Origin: Cyclobacteriaceae bacterium | Lineage (GTDB): Bacteria > Bacteroidota > Bacteroidia > Cytophagales > Cyclobacteriaceae | Length of the DNA stretch: 5,569 nucleotides | Assembly: GCA_025455445.1 (NCBI GenBank) | Contig: JALOMN010000208.1 | Span: 1-5,569 of the forward strand | Direction: 5' to 3' | In this document: in pieces, positions 1-5,569 of the stretch | How positions within the stretch are numbered: the stretch's first letter is position 1 | Layout of the letters: each line of letters begins with the position of its first letter | Notes under the pieces: generated by a model | Told to the model about the DNA's origin: nothing | The model's input: only the letters and a program-made list of their open reading frames with translations | Databases searched by the model: none | Translations under genes and position numbers: made by a program

Positions 1-219
1 GCCTGCAACTCCGGGAGGGCGCCGCCCGATTGGCCCCAACTGGCGTTCAGCACCCGCACGTTCTCGCCCCCGTCCGCACGCATCATCGTGGCGTAGTTCA
101 CCGCCTCGACCGCGCTGGAGATCAGCCCCTGGTTGCTGTCGTCCAGGAACTTCAGCGACATCAGCGACGACCGCCAGTTGACGCCGGTGACACCCCGCCC
201 GTTATTGCCAATCGCCCCC
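1..219 (-). CDS. S8 family subtilase, internal fragment
   Basis: From about residue 31 of the open frame, the protein reads GAIGNNGRGVTGVNW, then SLMSLKFLD, SSAVEAVNYA and VRVLNASWG. In subtilases this block directly follows the catalytic-His motif HGTHVAGT, and the SWG stretch lines the substrate cleft. The fragment therefore covers only the middle of a peptidase domain. The Asp motif, the His motif, the oxyanion Asn and the GTSMA Ser motif are all absent, the first two lost at the join and the others beyond the left edge. GC is about 68% over bases 1-210 and nearly every codon ends in G or C, unlike the rest of the window. The wording (NYATMMR, KFLDDSNQG) recalls subtilases of Planctomycetota, but that origin is a low-confidence guess. 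The family assignment is fairly secure. The gene does not belong to the oxidase operon. Confidence 0.72.
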
Positions 220-308
220 AATATGCCGGCTACTTTCCATAAGTGTTTTATCTTCTCTTTGTCAGGAGGTAATACAGTTACCTTAGGTTCATTTGAATGA
301 TGTGCCAT
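1..308 (-). CDS. Cytochrome c oxidase subunit IV N-terminus, reading in frame into a foreign subtilase fragment (chimeric, open at left edge)
   Basis: The frame starts at ATG 308 (MAHHSNEPKVTVLPP...) and stays open to the window edge, 102 codons. Only the first 31-33 residues look like a subunit IV protein: a short polar, His-containing head, then HLWKVAGILGA, the beginning of a first membrane helix. This matches the small COX4-type membrane subunit expected after the COX3 genes in Bacteroidota oxidase operons. The gene starts 12 nt after the upstream COX3 stop with no Shine-Dalgarno sequence (leader TATATTAACACT), as at most starts here. From about residue 33 the sequence is a GC-rich subtilase, described separately, so helices 2 and 3 of the subunit are missing. 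Identification as subunit IV rests on position and a short N-terminus, so it is probable rather than certain. That the fusion is not a natural protein is an inference. Confidence 0.6.
   Translation of the reverse strand, partial: MAHHSNEPKVTVLPPDKEKIKHLWKVAGILGAIGNNGRGVTGVNWRSSLMSLKFLDDSNQGLISSAVEAVNYATMMRADGGENVRVLNASWGQSGGALPELQ
207..221. other. Chimeric junction between oxidase operon and GC-rich subtilase DNA
   Basis: Composition and homology switch here together. Bases 221-308 are about 38% GC and encode a COX4-like head; bases 1-210 are about 68% GC and encode a subtilase. On the minus strand the join is TTGGGGGCGATTGGC, encoding L-G-A-I-G. The residues G-A-I fit both parents: the helix ILGAI of subunit IV and the GTxGAxGNNG motif of subtilases. 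A short shared sequence may therefore have brought the two together. No transposon end, tRNA or att-like repeat is visible. Confidence 0.75.
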
Positions 309-320
309 AGTGTTAATATA

Positions 321-1088
321 TTATACGAGGTAAAAGAATGTAAACACGAATACCCAAACTAAATCTACAAAGTGCCAATACAAACCCACCTTCTCCACCA
401 TTTCATAATGTCCTCTGCGTTCATACACACCGGTTACTGTATTATAATAAATCAAAAAGTTTAGCATTACTCCACTGAATACGTGGAATCCGTGAAAGCC
501 TGTAATAAAGAAGAAGAAATCAGCAAAAGGCTGAGGACCATATTGATTTATCTTTAATGAAGCTCCTGTAACTTCTTTTGTAATCCACTGACCATTAACA
601 AAATCTTTTACCAAAGTTGGAGAATCGGTACCCACAATAAAGTGCGTCCACTCCCATGCCTGGCAACCTAAGAAGGTAAGTCCACCAATGATAGTCCATA
701 ACATCCACTTTTCAACTGCTCTGCGATCCATTCTGTGACCGGCTTCTACTGCCAACACCATGGTAACACTACTCATGATGAGTATAAAAGTCATGATACC
801 CACAAACACCAATGGCAAAGAATAGCCGTGAAGGAATGGAACCGCTTCAAAAACCTTTTCAGGGATCGGCCAATATTCTGTAGAGAATATAAATGCATCA
901 GGCAACCCTGCAAATGTGGGGTGCGAAGAGCGGACCAATCCATAAGTAATCAATAATCCAGAAAAAGTAAATGCATCAGAAAGCAGGAAGAACCACATCA
1001 TGAGTTTGCCATAACTGGCGCCCATGGGTTCTGTCCCTCCATCCCAAACACTTTTTCCTGATACGGTTGCGGCTGTACTATGTGCCAT
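321..1088 (-). CDS. coxC: Cytochrome c oxidase subunit III (second tandem copy)
   Basis: A 255-residue membrane protein of the COX3 family, which sits beside CoxA and stabilises oxygen delivery and proton uptake. The N-terminus contains GGTEPMGASYGKLMMWFFLLSD, split here as WDGGTEPMGASYG and KLMMWFFLLSD, opening helix 1 near residue 29. Further helices lie near residues 88-114, 128-150, 188-214 and 234-254. Family landmarks are QAWEW (Glu146), FHGFHVFSG (His199, His202) and EKVGLYWHFVDLVW (Glu232, His239, Asp242). It appears to have five helices rather than the seven of mitochondrial COX3, as in many bacterial short forms. The residue 155-187 loop between helices 3 and 4 is long and polar. 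ATG 1088 is preceded by an 18-nt gap with no Shine-Dalgarno (CCCTAATTT). This copy keeps all the usual COX3 signature residues and is the more canonical of the pair. Confidence 0.93.
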   Translation of the reverse strand: MAHSTAATVSGKSVWDGGTEPMGASYGKLMMWFFLLSDAFTFSGLLITYGLVRSSHPTFAGLPDAFIFSTEYWPIPEKVFEAVPFLHGYSLPLVFVGIMTFILIMSSVTMVLAVEAGHRMDRRAVEKWMLWTIIGGLTFLGCQAWEWTHFIVGTDSPTLVKDFVNGQWITKEVTGASLKINQYGPQPFADFFFFITGFHGFHVFSGVMLNFLIYYNTVTGVYERRGHYEMVEKVGLYWHFVDLVWVFVFTFFYLV

Positions 1089-1106
1089 AAATTAGGGTTA
1101 AATAAA

Positions 1107-1700
1107 TTATCGGTACAATAATAAAAAGATGAACAAATATAGCCAAAGTCCTCCCAAAAAATGCCAATAAGTTGTGCACAATTCTATCTGAAGAAGACTT
1201 TTTGAATGGATTTTATTACGAACGGCTGAGAAAAATACGAGCATCAGGAATAGGATTGCGCTAATAATGTGAAGGCCATGTAATCCGGTAATTACATATA
1301 GAAATGAACCTGATGGGTTTCCGACCAGATACACATTAGCTGCTACCAAATCTTTCCAACCTTCAAATTGAAGTACAAGGAAAACAACAGCAAGCAGAAA
1401 CGTTGCAGTTACCAATAATTTTACCTGAGTCAGATTGTTTTTCTTTGCTGACCAATAGGCCAATTGCATGGTTAAACTGCTGACCATAATCACAACTGTT
1501 GAAACTGTAAAAACCGTTGGCAAATCAAAATACAACCAATTGCCTTCGGCCTGCCTTACAATATATGCTGAAGTGAGTGATGCAAAAAGCATTACAACAC
1601 TTCCTATAAAAAGCCACATCGCGAATTTCTTCGGATTCATGGCCAACGTTTTTTGAGGCTCTTCTACTATCTTTAAATCCCCCGCAATAAAATTCTCCAT
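1107..1700 (-). CDS. Cytochrome c oxidase subunit III family protein (first tandem copy, divergent)
   Basis: A 197-residue protein with about five membrane helices (near residues 26-48, 62-84, 92-112, 132-158 and 176-196) and a short cytoplasmic head (MENFIAGDLKIVEEPQK). COX3 signatures are QFEGW (Glu113), TGLHGLHIIS (His141, His144) and TTYWHFLGGLWLYLF (His180). The usual Asp of WHFVDxxW is replaced by Gly in this copy, while the downstream paralogue keeps it. Bacteroidota operons commonly carry two adjacent COX3 genes, and this arrangement fits; how the two divide the role is not known from sequence. The gene starts 11 nt after ctaB. Only a weak purine stretch (ACGAGATAATT) precedes ATG 1700. 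It could also be compared with quinol oxidase subunit III (CyoC), but the neighbours point to a cytochrome c oxidase. Confidence 0.9.
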   Translation of the reverse strand: MENFIAGDLKIVEEPQKTLAMNPKKFAMWLFIGSVVMLFASLTSAYIVRQAEGNWLYFDLPTVFTVSTVVIMVSSLTMQLAYWSAKKNNLTQVKLLVTATFLLAVVFLVLQFEGWKDLVAANVYLVGNPSGSFLYVITGLHGLHIISAILFLMLVFFSAVRNKIHSKSLLQIELCTTYWHFLGGLWLYLFIFLLLYR

Positions 1701-1711
1701 AATTATCTCGT

Positions 1712-2608
1712 TTAAAGTATATCCATTAAATAGGCTATCTGCACAATTGGCAAATACAAAAATGATCCAAACATTATTCTTAACGCTGACTGCCTGCTAC
1801 CTGTTTTCATAAGCGAAAAAGTCTGTGCTAAAAAAGCTACACCACATACTGTTGCAACGATGGCTGAGTATAAACCTGTAATTCCAAACGTAGCGGGTAA
1901 TAAACCCAGAGGAATAAGAAATAAGGTATAAATCATGATCTGAATTGCAGTATTCAAATCTTTGCCGCCACCAGAAGGCAATAACTTAAAACCTGCCTTT
2001 TTATAATCTTCATCGGCTACCCATGCAATAGCCCAGAAGTGAGGAAATTGCCAAATGAATTGTATTCCAAAGATTATCAATGATTCATACGTGATTGCTC
2101 CGGAGGCAGCAACCCAACCAATCAGTGGAGGAAGAGCACCCGGGATTGCCCCAACAAATACTGCTATCGGCCCTACACGTTTTAATGGCGTGTAAACAAA
2201 ACTGTAAAGAAGCATCGATACCACTGAAAGCAATACCGTGAGCAGGTTTGTATAAAATGCCAGAATGAGAATACTCAAGACAAAAATGATTGAAATGAAA
2301 ATGATTGTCTCGTTCACTGTGAGACGGCCGGTTGGTAATGGTCTGTTACATGTACGAGACATTACTTTATCAAGCTCCACTTCAATGATTTGGTTTATGC
2401 CTACCGATGCCCCCGATAATAGAAAGCCACCCGTTACGAGCATAGCAAGTGTTTCAAAATTTACGTTACCACGCATTGCCAGCGCATAACCGAAGGCGCA
2501 TGAAAAAGCTACCAATAAGGATAACCTTGCTTTTAATAGTTCAACATAAGCCCGGGCCTTTAAACCAAAAGCATGTATTGTTGAGATCGTTTGAATTTCT
2601 GGAGTCAT
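1712..2608 (-). CDS. ctaB: Protohaem IX farnesyltransferase (haem O synthase)
   Basis: A 298-residue member of the UbiA prenyltransferase superfamily. It transfers a farnesyl group from farnesyl diphosphate to the vinyl group of haem B, giving haem O, the first committed step to haem A. The first metal/diphosphate-binding motif is N72-x3-E76-x3-D80-x2-M83-x-R85-T86, followed by NRPLPTGRL. YTPLKR (residues 139-144) is the next conserved element, followed by the GAIPGALPPLIGW loop. The second Asp-rich region is D199-E-D-Y with AGFKLLP after it, preceded by WQFPHFW. About eight or nine hydrophobic segments span the chain, and the length is normal for CtaB/CyoE. ATG 2608 lies 9 nt after the ctaA stop. 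No strong Shine-Dalgarno is visible, so translation may be coupled to ctaA. Known family biology says it partners with CtaA, encoded immediately upstream. Confidence 0.96.
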   Translation of the reverse strand: MTPEIQTISTIHAFGLKARAYVELLKARLSLLVAFSCAFGYALAMRGNVNFETLAMLVTGGFLLSGASVGINQIIEVELDKVMSRTCNRPLPTGRLTVNETIIFISIIFVLSILILAFYTNLLTVLLSVVSMLLYSFVYTPLKRVGPIAVFVGAIPGALPPLIGWVAASGAITYESLIIFGIQFIWQFPHFWAIAWVADEDYKKAGFKLLPSGGGKDLNTAIQIMIYTLFLIPLGLLPATFGITGLYSAIVATVCGVAFLAQTFSLMKTGSRQSALRIMFGSFLYLPIVQIAYLMDIL

Positions 2609-2617
2609 CTAATTCTT

Positions 2618-3640
2618 CTAAGCTGTTTCACGTATCGTTTCTAATCTAAAAAGAAGCAAAAACTGGGTACCACAAGTCATTGTTACAATCAACAAATGCA
2701 ATGGTTGCAAAAATGCCGGCATTGAAAAGTATGCCATGCCTGCCCCGGTCAATACTGACAACAAAATTAACAGGGTCAGGGTTATGGTTAAAGGATTAAT
2801 CGAGGTAGTTTTTCTGATCGCAAGAAGAACCCCCAAATTAACCAGTAAGACCAACCACGAAAATGAACGATGTATGATGAAATCTGCTCCTGCTGAGCTT
2901 ATCCAGTTAGCCCTGGGCTGCATAGTAGCTGCAATCCTGTCGATTGCAGTGCGGACTTCCGTGCCTAAAAATACCTGAATTGCCAGTAGCACTATACCTG
3001 CTAAGGCGAGTATCCTGATATATGGGTTAACCTTTATTTTCACCGGATTCGATACAATATGAAGCAGGTAAACCAAAAGAGCTACAATTACCAGTGCCAA
3101 AAACATGTGTATGGTTATCGTCCATGAGGTTAGGTTGGTGGACACCACAATAGAACCAAACCATCCTTGCAAGATCACTCCTATCAATGTGGCAAATGAA
3201 ATCCATACAAAACTGGGATTCGATTTGCGAAATGAAAGTGACCGGAAAAATAATGCTACAATCAATAAACCAATAACTACTCCTATCAGTCGGTTTATAT
3301 ATTCGATATAAGTTTTTAAAGGATTAAAGTCAGCTTCTTCAAGAATTGACTTATCATTAATAATCTGAGAAGCAGATTCCTTCATTCCAATAGCAGAAAG
3401 CATCGCAGCAAACTTCTTGTTTTTCTTTTCACGTAGTTGTGAGTACTCCTCCTTGTAATTTTCAGGCAACTGTGAAACTGTTGTAGGCGGGATCCATTCA
3501 CCAAAGCACTTTGGCCAATCTGGACATCCCATTCCACTTCCCGTTGTCCGGACGATACCTCCAACCAGAATTAAAAAATAAACAGCGACCAGAGTTGACA
3601 GGCATAGCTTGTAAAAACCTCTGGTCGCTGGAGCACTCAC
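2618..3640 (-). CDS. ctaA: Haem A synthase (COX15/CtaA family), GTG start
   Basis: A 340-residue, roughly eight-helix membrane enzyme that oxidises the C8 methyl of haem O to the formyl of haem A. Helix 1 (about 9-30) ends in TGSGMGCPDWPKCFG, with the Cys39/Cys45 pair typical of the first external loop. Candidate haem ligands are His178 (TITIHMF), His257 (IIHRSFSW) and His315 (QPLHLL). In helix 2 the usual E-x-x-H-R motif reads E113-Y-I-N116-R, so the expected His is Asn. The first external loop is long and charged (about residues 50-110), much longer than in Bacillus CtaA. I recall both traits from Bacteroidota homologues but could not check. GTG 3640 is chosen because an in-frame TAA directly precedes it and no Met occurs before helix 1. 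It lies 15 nt after coxA and has no Shine-Dalgarno. A terminator-like hairpin sits within codons 4-19. Confidence 0.95.
   Translation of the reverse strand: MSAPATRGFYKLCLSTLVAVYFLILVGGIVRTTGSGMGCPDWPKCFGEWIPPTTVSQLPENYKEEYSQLREKKNKKFAAMLSAIGMKESASQIINDKSILEEADFNPLKTYIEYINRLIGVVIGLLIVALFFRSLSFRKSNPSFVWISFATLIGVILQGWFGSIVVSTNLTSWTITIHMFLALVIVALLVYLLHIVSNPVKIKVNPYIRILALAGIVLLAIQVFLGTEVRTAIDRIAATMQPRANWISSAGADFIIHRSFSWLVLLVNLGVLLAIRKTTSINPLTITLTLLILLSVLTGAGMAYFSMPAFLQPLHLLIVTMTCGTQFLLLFRLETIRETA
3571..3630 (-). terminator. Terminator/attenuator-like hairpin inside the 5' end of ctaA
   Basis: Bases 3619-3630 and 3583-3594 form a perfect 12-bp inverted repeat (minus-strand arms CAGCGACCAGAG and CTCTGGTCGCTG, 8 of 12 pairs G-C) with a 24-nt loop. 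On the minus strand the second arm is followed at once by TTTATTTTTTAATT. A stable stem plus U-rich tail in the direction of transcription is the layout of an intrinsic terminator. It begins about 10 nt into the ctaA coding sequence. Ribosomes starting at the weak GTG would melt it; poor initiation would let it form. A role in lowering expression of ctaA and downstream genes relative to coxBA is an inference. The T tract also encodes the hydrophobic YFLIL of helix 1, so that part may be incidental. Confidence 0.4.
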
Positions 3641-3655
3641 TTAATAAAGGAGTGA

Positions 3656-4618
3656 TTAATGTTTTTTTCCTTCAACTACAATAGCTGAACCATCATTGAC
3701 TTCTAATTTCACCAGCTCATTCTCATGCGGCAAATTAGATTCTGGCGTTTCAGAATATGGAATATGCTGAGGGATAAAATCCTCTTTAGCCCCAGGCTTG
3801 CTATAATCATAAGGCCAGCGGTACACAGTTGGTATTTCACCAGGCCAGTTACCATGACCAGGATTACGAGGAGTAGTCCACTCAAGTGTATTTGAATTCC
3901 ACGGATTAGCAGGTGCTGATTTTCCTCTGAAGATGCTATAGATAAAGTTGAATAAGAAAATGAATTGTGCCGCGAGAGTTAATACCGCAGATATACTCAC
4001 CAACATATTCAGGTCGGCAAATCCGCTGAAAGTTTCAAAGTTTGTCCAGCTGTAATATCTTCTAGGGAAGCCAGCAATACCGATATAGTGCATTGGGAAG
4101 AATACCAGATACACACCCACGAATGTAAACCAGAAGTGTATGTAACCGAGTCTATCGTCCATCATTCTTCCAAACATTTTAGGGAACCAATGATATACAC
4201 CTGCCACCATTCCAAAGAATGAAGCACTACCCATTACCAGGTGAAAGTGAGCTACTACAAAATAAGTATCATGCAACTGAATATCAATTGCTGAGTTACC
4301 CAGGAATATACCCGTGATACCTCCTGTAAGGAAGAAAGATACCAGACCTATGGAAAACAACATTGCTGGTGTAAACCGAATATTTCCTTTCCACAGAGTA
4401 GTTACGTAGTTAAATATTTTAACTGCAGAGGGCACAGCAATAATCAGTGTTAACACGGTAAAGATGGTACCCAGGAAAGGATTCATACCTGTTACAAACA
4501 TATGGTGCGCCCAAACTACGAATGATAAAATAGCGATGAATAACATAGAACCCACCATGGCCTTGTATCCGAAGATTGGCTTTCTGGAATTAGTGGCGAT
4601 AATTTCAGAGGTAATACC
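3656..4618 (-). CDS. coxA: Cytochrome c oxidase subunit I, C-terminal part (after frameshifting deletion)
   Basis: Homology to CoxA resumes at 4618 as GITSEIIATNSRKPIFGYKA and runs for 320 residues to TAA at 3656. The first Met in this frame is at 4558 (MVGSMLF), so an ORF finder would start there; that is probably not a real start. Visible functional sites are WAHHMF (the two adjacent CuB His), PSAVKIFN (K-channel Lys), HDTYF (Mg-site region) and VVAHFHLVMG, with the haem a3 ligand followed by the haem a ligand. The tail has the hydrophilic SNTLEWTTPRNPGHGNWPGEIPTVYRW stretch (WTTP...NWPGEIP) and ends GKKH. It lacks the HPEVY segment, which should lie just before it. The two coxA pieces sum to about 591 residues, or about 627 if the estimated 36 lost residues are added, a normal bacteroidete CoxA size. 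Confidence 0.9.
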   Translation of the reverse strand, partial: GITSEIIATNSRKPIFGYKAMVGSMLFIAILSFVVWAHHMFVTGMNPFLGTIFTVLTLIIAVPSAVKIFNYVTTLWKGNIRFTPAMLFSIGLVSFFLTGGITGIFLGNSAIDIQLHDTYFVVAHFHLVMGSASFFGMVAGVYHWFPKMFGRMMDDRLGYIHFWFTFVGVYLVFFPMHYIGIAGFPRRYYSWTNFETFSGFADLNMLVSISAVLTLAAQFIFLFNFIYSIFRGKSAPANPWNSNTLEWTTPRNPGHGNWPGEIPTVYRWPYDYSKPGAKEDFIPQHIPYSETPESNLPHENELVKLEVNDGSAIVVEGKKH

Positions 4619-5433
4619 ATGTAGATATCAGACAGATAGAAGCTAGTTCCGAAACTGCGATCAAAAATCAATAAAAGGGCTGCTGCAAATAGTACAGGGA
4701 ATGAAAGCACACCAATGATTGCGGTGAAGAAGAACGCCCAGATTGTTAAAGGCAATTTGGTAAATGACATGCCTTGCGTGCGCATGTTTATTACCGTGGT
4801 GATGTAGTTAATGCTACCCAATAATGAACTCGCAATAAAGATTGCCATAGCCACCAACCAGAGTGTCATACCTAAGCCTGACCCTTGCATAGCTTGTGGC
4901 AAGGCACTTAGCGGAGGATAAATAACCCATCCACCAGAAGCAGGACCGGTAGAAATGAACAATGAGATAAACATGATTACACTGGACACAAAGAAGAACC
5001 AGTAAGATAACATGTTCATGAAGCCACTGGCCATATCTCTAGCTCCTATCTGAAGTGGAATCAGGAAATTACTGAAGGTACCACTCAAACCAGCTGTAAG
5101 CACAAAGAACACCATAATGGTACCGTGCATAGTTACTAAAGCAAGGTAAAATTCGGGGTCAATTTTTCCTTCAGGTGTTAACCAACCGCCCAATATAGGC
5201 CTTAACCATGATAAGTCAGCATCCGGAAAGCCGAGCTGCAAGCGGAATAGCACGGAAAGAATACCACCTATAAGTGCCCAGGCCATACCAGTAATCAGGA
5301 ATTGCTTCGCGATTACTTTATGATCCTCGCTAAATACATAGTTAGTCCAGAAGTTTCCATGGTGATGCTCTTCATGAGCATGGTCAGCATGATGATGAGT
5401 TTCTGTTTGAGCGTGTAAATCAACGTTCGCCAT
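4516..5433 (-). CDS. coxA: Cytochrome c oxidase subunit I, N-terminal part (frameshifted)
   Basis: Genuine CoxA sequence covers residues 1-271 from ATG 5433. After SFYLSDIY the frame is wrong: the next 34 residues (MVLPLKLSPLIPESQ...) are an out-of-frame reading of GITSEIIATNSRKP and end at TAG 4516. The N-terminus is rich in His (nine between residues 7 and 25), a feature I associate with Bacteroidota CoxA. Landmarks are LVTMHGTIMVFF (His103, low-spin haem a ligand), NFLIPLQIGARDMA (Asp133, D-channel entry) and FPVLFAAALLLIFDRSFGTSF. CoxA is the catalytic subunit, carrying haem a and the haem a3-CuB site. As written, neither half could make an active enzyme. The start follows coxB by 14 nt and has a recognisable Shine-Dalgarno. 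Alternatives to an artefact are a real pseudogene or strain heterogeneity. Confidence 0.92.
   Translation of the reverse strand: MANVDLHAQTETHHHADHAHEEHHHGNFWTNYVFSEDHKVIAKQFLITGMAWALIGGILSVLFRLQLGFPDADLSWLRPILGGWLTPEGKIDPEFYLALVTMHGTIMVFFVLTAGLSGTFSNFLIPLQIGARDMASGFMNMLSYWFFFVSSVIMFISLFISTGPASGGWVIYPPLSALPQAMQGSGLGMTLWLVAMAIFIASSLLGSINYITTVINMRTQGMSFTKLPLTIWAFFFTAIIGVLSFPVLFAAALLLIFDRSFGTSFYLSDIYMVLPLKLSPLIPESQSSDTRPWWVLCYSSLFYHS
4616..4623 (-). other. Deletion and frameshift scar in coxA
   Basis: On the minus strand, codon TAC (Tyr of SDIY, 4623-4621) is followed by two bases AT and then GGT (Gly of GITSEI). In CoxA relatives about 36 residues separate these points, including the [21 protein letters not shown] region. 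Two bases remain of an expected 108 or so, giving a loss of about 106 bp, which is not a multiple of three. The size is an estimate from family length, not a measurement. Confidence 0.85.
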
Positions 5434-5441
5434 GTTATTAT

Positions 5442-5447
5442 CCCCTC
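5442..5447 (-). promoter_or_regulatory. Shine-Dalgarno-like site before coxA
   Basis: Minus-strand GAGGGG lies 8 nt before ATG 5433, directly after the coxB stop. It can pair partly with the CCUCC of 16S rRNA. It is the only convincing purine-rich site before a start in this window, and it supports ATG 5433 as the coxA start. Confidence 0.55.
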
Positions 5448-5569
5448 TTAGTTTAATGTTACAGTTACAGGTGAATTCATTATTGCTTCTTTGCTATCAA
5501 CAGGTGTACCTGCTTTAATAATTGCCGCTTCTCTTAATTCAGGAGGAACACGCTGTAAATATTCTGGAT
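5448..5569 (-). CDS. coxB: Cytochrome c oxidase subunit II, C-terminal end (partial)
   Basis: An open minus-strand frame enters at the right edge and ends at TAA 5448, giving 39 residues (PEYLQRVPPELREAAIIKAG...SPVTVTLN). It is too short to show the cupredoxin domain or CuA ligands, which would lie beyond the edge. Assignment rests on position immediately before coxA (14-nt gap), the standard coxB-coxA order, and a PxYxxxVPxELRExA-like tail that resembles my recollection of the CoxB C-terminus in Bacteroidota. CoxB accepts electrons from cytochrome c at CuA and passes them to haem a in CoxA. It appears intact where visible. Confidence 0.7.
   Translation of the reverse strand, partial: PEYLQRVPPELREAAIIKAGTPVDSKEAIMNSPVTVTLN

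Noticed and set aside
1..219. Lateral transfer or a mobile element inserted into the operon
   Set aside because: No transposase, terminal repeat or target duplication is visible, and the inserted piece starts in the middle of a protease domain. A chimeric join explains it more simply.
30..242. Plus-strand 70-residue frame at the left end
   Set aside because: It is antisense to the subtilase/subunit IV frame, crosses the chimeric join and is rich in Arg, Pro and His as expected from GC-rich antisense reading. No family resemblance.
314..323. TAATATATTA palindrome between the second COX3 gene and subunit IV
   Set aside because: A/T only, overlaps the TAA stop, and is expected by chance in AT-rich gaps; no operator evidence.
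735..956. Plus-strand frame of 73 residues opposite the second COX3 gene
   Set aside because: Shadow of a well-supported gene, with no homology and no start signal. The same applies to the plus-strand frames at 1468-1656, 2265-2489, 2449-2649, 2736-2978, 3105-3311 and 4464-4646.
3382..3564. Minus-strand 60-residue frame inside ctaA
   Set aside because: Alternative frame of the same strand within ctaA; ctaA motifs are intact in the annotated frame.
3634..3654. Small inverted repeat (CACTC/GAGTG) overlapping the ctaA GTG start
   Set aside because: Only 5 bp with an 11-nt AT-rich loop; easily arises by chance. The plus-strand AAAGGAG in this gap is on the wrong strand to be a Shine-Dalgarno.
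4516..4623. Programmed frameshift in coxA
   Set aside because: No slippery run or stimulatory structure explains it, and about 36 essential residues are missing. A slip of one base would not restore the protein.

Overview
The window is a run of tightly packed minus-strand genes for a bacterial aa3/caa3-type haem-copper cytochrome c oxidase and its haem A biosynthesis. In transcription order, right to left: coxB (3' end only), coxA (broken), ctaA, ctaB, two tandem subunit III genes, and the first part of a small subunit IV gene. Gaps between genes are 9 to 18 nt, so this looks like one polycistronic unit whose promoter lies beyond the right edge.

The host is most likely a Bacteroidota bacterium. 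The evidence is the tandem pair of COX3 genes, the His-rich N-terminus of CoxA, the long charged first external loop of CtaA with an EYINR motif, moderate-to-low GC, and starts mostly without a Shine-Dalgarno sequence. This rests on family knowledge and was not tested by a search.

The genes form one pathway. CtaB farnesylates protohaem IX to haem O, CtaA oxidises haem O to haem A, and haem A is inserted into CoxA. CoxA, with CoxB (CuA subunit), the subunit III proteins and subunit IV, reduces oxygen to water and pumps protons across the inner membrane.

Two places are damaged. (1) coxA has lost about 106 bp (estimated by comparison with the family) near 4619-4620. The loss shifts the frame and removes the HPEVY region holding a CuB ligand, the cross-linked Tyr and the D-channel Glu. 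(2) At about 207-221 the subunit IV frame runs in phase into a GC-rich (about 68% GC) fragment of an S8 subtilase that fills the left end. The subtilase piece comes from a different genome type, and the join looks chimeric. Both are more likely assembly or cloning artefacts than biology.

The most interesting possibly genuine signal is a perfect 12-bp inverted repeat followed by a T-rich tract, inside the first codons of ctaA and oriented with the operon. It resembles an intrinsic terminator or attenuator between the oxidase core genes and the haem A/subunit III genes. I see no novel multi-gene system, mobile element, CRISPR array or RNA gene. No stretch over 300 bases lacks coding sequence.
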